Origin: Patescibacteria group bacterium UBA5187
GTDB taxonomy: Bacteria > Patescibacteriota > Minisyncoccia > Phycocordibacterales > PALSA-1337
NCBI GenBank assembly: GCA_002413065.1
Contig: DHWH01000029.1
Location: forward strand, 1 to 14,323
Reading direction: 5' to 3'
Length of the DNA: 14,323 bases
Part shown: positions 12,817-14,323 of the stretch, one piece after another
Numbering within the stretch: the stretch's first letter is position 1
How the letters are laid out: each line of letters begins with the position of its first letter
Position numbers and translations under genes: made by a program
Notes under the pieces: generated by a model
The model's input: only the letters and a program-made list of their open reading frames with translations
Database searches by the model: none
What the model was told of the DNA's origin: nothing

Positions 12817-13764
12817 ATGCCAAAACAATCCCACATTCTCATTACTGAACCCGGCGCTGATTACGAGCTCATTGATTCCGGCGAAGGCGAAAAGCTCGAA
12901 CGTTTCGGAAAATATGTGCTGTCGCGCCCTGATCCGCAGGCTTTGTGGCACAAACATCTACCCGTTGCCGAATGGAAAAAGGCCGATGGTTTTTTTACGC
13001 GCGATGATAAAAAGGGCGATTGGTCATTCCAGAAGGGAATGCCCGATAGATGGCCGATCCAGTTTGGAGGTCTCAAATTCTTGATACGGCCAAGCGCTTT
13101 CAAGCACACCGGATTATTTCCTGAACAATCCGTCAATTGGGACTGGTTAAGAAAAATGATTGCAGATGCCGGCAAGAGGAACATTAGCGGCAATGCGAGT
13201 CCCGCCGCTTCCGCAACCGAACCGCAGGTTGAAGTGCTCAATCTTTTTGGCTACACAGGCGGAGCCACATTGGCTTGCGCGGAAGCCGGAGCAAAAGTGG
13301 TCCATGTCGATAGCTCGAAGGCCGCTTTGACGTGGGCCCGCGAGAACGCCGAACTTTCAGGATTGAAGGACAAGCCAATACGATGGATTCTCGATGACGC
13401 CCGTGATTTTGTACGCCGTGAAGTGAAACGCGGTCGTACATACAGCGGCATCATCATGGACCCACCCGCTTTCGGGCATGGTCCCGAAAATGAAGTGTGG
13501 AAAATTGAGGAGCATTTCATCTCTCTTGTGGATGAGTGCATGAAACTGCTGGGAGATGCTCCTCTATTCTTTCTTATCAATGGATATTCCGCGGGATATT
13601 CCGCTGTAGCATACGAAAATATATTAATGCCTCTTTTACAGCATCATGATGGTTCGATAGAGATCGGCGAGCTTGCGATTCGGGAGAAAAGAAATGAAGC
13701 GAAAGACATTGAAGAGGGTAGGCTTCTGCCATGCGGTATTTTTGCCCGTTGGTCAGCACAATAA
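12817..13764 (+). CDS. SAM-dependent methyltransferase, RlmI-like (RNA methyltransferase family)
   Basis: The 315-residue cytoplasmic protein matches class I SAM-dependent methyltransferases of the COG1092/RlmI type. The SAM-binding motif I is VLNLFGYTGGATLACAEAGA (140-159), followed by VVHVDSSKAALTWARENAEL (161-180), where Asp165 should bind the SAM ribose. The acidic DDARDF (193-198) and the catalytic-loop motif DPPAFG (215-220) follow. RlmI methylates a cytosine of 23S rRNA, but this protein lacks an obvious N-terminal PUA domain; its first 110 residues are of another type, so the substrate is not certain. It is the third gene of the dsbA-vkor operon by spacing (5 nt), with no visible functional link. 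Standalone relatives are often annotated only as SAM-dependent methyltransferases. Confidence 0.8.
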   Translation: MPKQSHILITEPGADYELIDSGEGEKLERFGKYVLSRPDPQALWHKHLPVAEWKKADGFFTRDDKKGDWSFQKGMPDRWPIQFGGLKFLIRPSAFKHTGLFPEQSVNWDWLRKMIADAGKRNISGNASPAASATEPQVEVLNLFGYTGGATLACAEAGAKVVHVDSSKAALTWARENAELSGLKDKPIRWILDDARDFVRREVKRGRTYSGIIMDPPAFGHGPENEVWKIEEHFISLVDECMKLLGDAPLFFLINGYSAGYSAVAYENILMPLLQHHDGSIEIGELAIREKRNEAKDIEEGRLLPCGIFARWSAQ

Positions 13765-13817
13765 GCCCAATATCAGTGATCAGAGACCCACGCGAGTTCA
13801 TATAAAAAGGAAATAAC

Positions 13818-14197
13818 ATGAAACATGTGTTAAGTCGCCCGCGTCCATCATTTCGGTTCCCGTTATCCAGCAATGGATTTCACTGTGGCCGAAGTTCTGT
13901 TTGGAGTTTAATGTTCCGGGCAGGATTGACTTCGAATCATTGAGAGGTCATCCGGCCGTTCTCAATTGTCGGGAATCCTTCGATTGGATAGCGTATTGCC
14001 CGCCCGAATTTTCTGCACACGATGCTTTCGAGCTTTGTGAGCGGCAGTTTCGATGCCAGATCATGCTGGAAGCCTTCTACTTCTGGTGGACCAAACAGGT
14101 TAGGGGCTTAAGAAAGCATTTTTATGTCTCGCCCTTGGGCAGGCAGATGAAATATCTGAACATGGGCGGTCGGGAAGTGACCATGGTGGCTATGTAA
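13818..14197 (+). pseudogene. Hypothetical protein gene with apparent one-base frameshift near its start
   Basis: A good ribosome-binding site (AAAAAGGA, 13804-13811) precedes ATG 13818 by 6 nt, but that frame ends after 41 codons (TGA 13941). The frame that runs to 14197 is open without a stop from 13817 and has no ATG at its head. Its first TTG is at 13901, giving 98 residues. If one A were added to the A-run at 13821-13823, the ATG would join the long frame and give a 126-residue protein starting MKTCVKSPAS, rich in aromatic residues (for example EAFYFWW) with several cysteines. No family is recognised. Explanations are a real one-base loss, a sequencing or assembly error in a short A-run, or starting at TTG 13901. 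A terminator follows at 14237. Confidence 0.5.
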
Positions 14198-14236
14198 GGG
14201 CATATCATCCGCGACGGATAGCCTTGATGGGAAACA

Positions 14237-14258
14237 TGGATCCGCAAGGGTCCTTTTT
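14237..14258 (+). terminator. Intrinsic terminator after the last gene
   Basis: AGGATCC (14237-14243) pairs with GGGTCCT (14248-14254) around a GCAA tetraloop, with one T-G wobble, and is followed by a T-run to 14258. It lies 39 nt after the stop at 14197. The remaining bases to 14323 contain a T-run (14275-14284) and no recognisable gene. Confidence 0.7.
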
Positions 14259-14323
14259 ATTGGAGGTGTCTTGTTCTTTTTTTAGTAAGATCACACGCTA
14301 TGCAATAAATGACAATTCATTGA

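Noticed and set aside
13577..13873. Minus-strand 98-codon frame over the end of the methyltransferase
   Set aside because: It is mostly antisense to well-supported coding sequence, has no family resemblance and no promoter or ribosome-binding site.

Overview
The window looks like chromosome from a member of the Candidate Phyla Radiation (Patescibacteria, Parcubacteria-like). This is inferred from protein types and gene style, not from a marker gene. The supporting signs are small compact genes, almost no Shine-Dalgarno sequences, -10 boxes lying only 6-14 nt before start codons, a small ECF-type sigma factor followed by a short helical ORF, a matrixin-type protease, a membrane-tethered mini cytochrome b5 and several exported proteins with low-complexity linkers. 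TAA, TAG and TGA all behave as stops, so the standard bacterial code fits. No rRNA, tRNA, CRISPR array or insertion sequence was seen.

Layout. 113-1171 encodes a surface protein with Asn-rich and Tyr/Gln/Pro-rich low-complexity segments, a PKD-like domain and a C-terminal membrane anchor. 1266-1907 (minus) is a PurN-type formyltransferase with a clear intrinsic terminator. 2080-4692 encodes a large secreted PQQ-type sugar dehydrogenase with PKD, repeated beta-sandwich and carbohydrate-binding-like modules. 4727-5737 encodes a polytopic membrane protein with ordered His/Asp/Glu residues and no assigned function. 5749-6126 (minus) is the amino-terminal stump of a Ku gene. 6392-6853 is a GC-rich secreted protein gene with its own strong terminator. 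6980-7627 (HD-domain protein), 7656-8015 (cytochrome b5), 8053-8454 (DoxX) and 8444-8809 (diacylglycerol/undecaprenol kinase, overlapping DoxX) form a same-strand run. 8828-9058 (minus) is a one-TM small protein divergent from a matrixin-like metalloprotease (9120-10076), which is followed by a NodB-type polysaccharide deacetylase (10112-10933). On the minus strand an ECF-like sigma factor (11097-11612) overlaps a 74-residue ORF resembling the cytoplasmic start of an anti-sigma-like protein. 11713-13764 is a tight DsbA-VKOR-methyltransferase operon behind a near-consensus promoter. The last gene, 13818-14197, is a hypothetical with a good ribosome-binding site but an apparent one-base frameshift just after its start.

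How it fits together. The dominant theme is the cell envelope and the space outside it. A DsbA/VKOR pair can make disulfides, and several exported products here carry spaced cysteines that could use them. A sugar dehydrogenase, a tethered cytochrome b5 and a DoxX protein suggest envelope redox chemistry. A protease, a deacetylase and a lipid kinase act on proteins, polysaccharide and lipid carriers. The Ku stump and the possibly truncated anti-sigma-like ORF are signs of gene decay. The GC-rich secreted gene and the ribosome-binding-site-led last gene may be later arrivals.

No single obvious new multi-gene system stands out. The most unusual points are the repeated leaderless promoter layout, the histidine-rich membrane protein, the sigma factor without an intact partner, and the frameshifted terminal gene.
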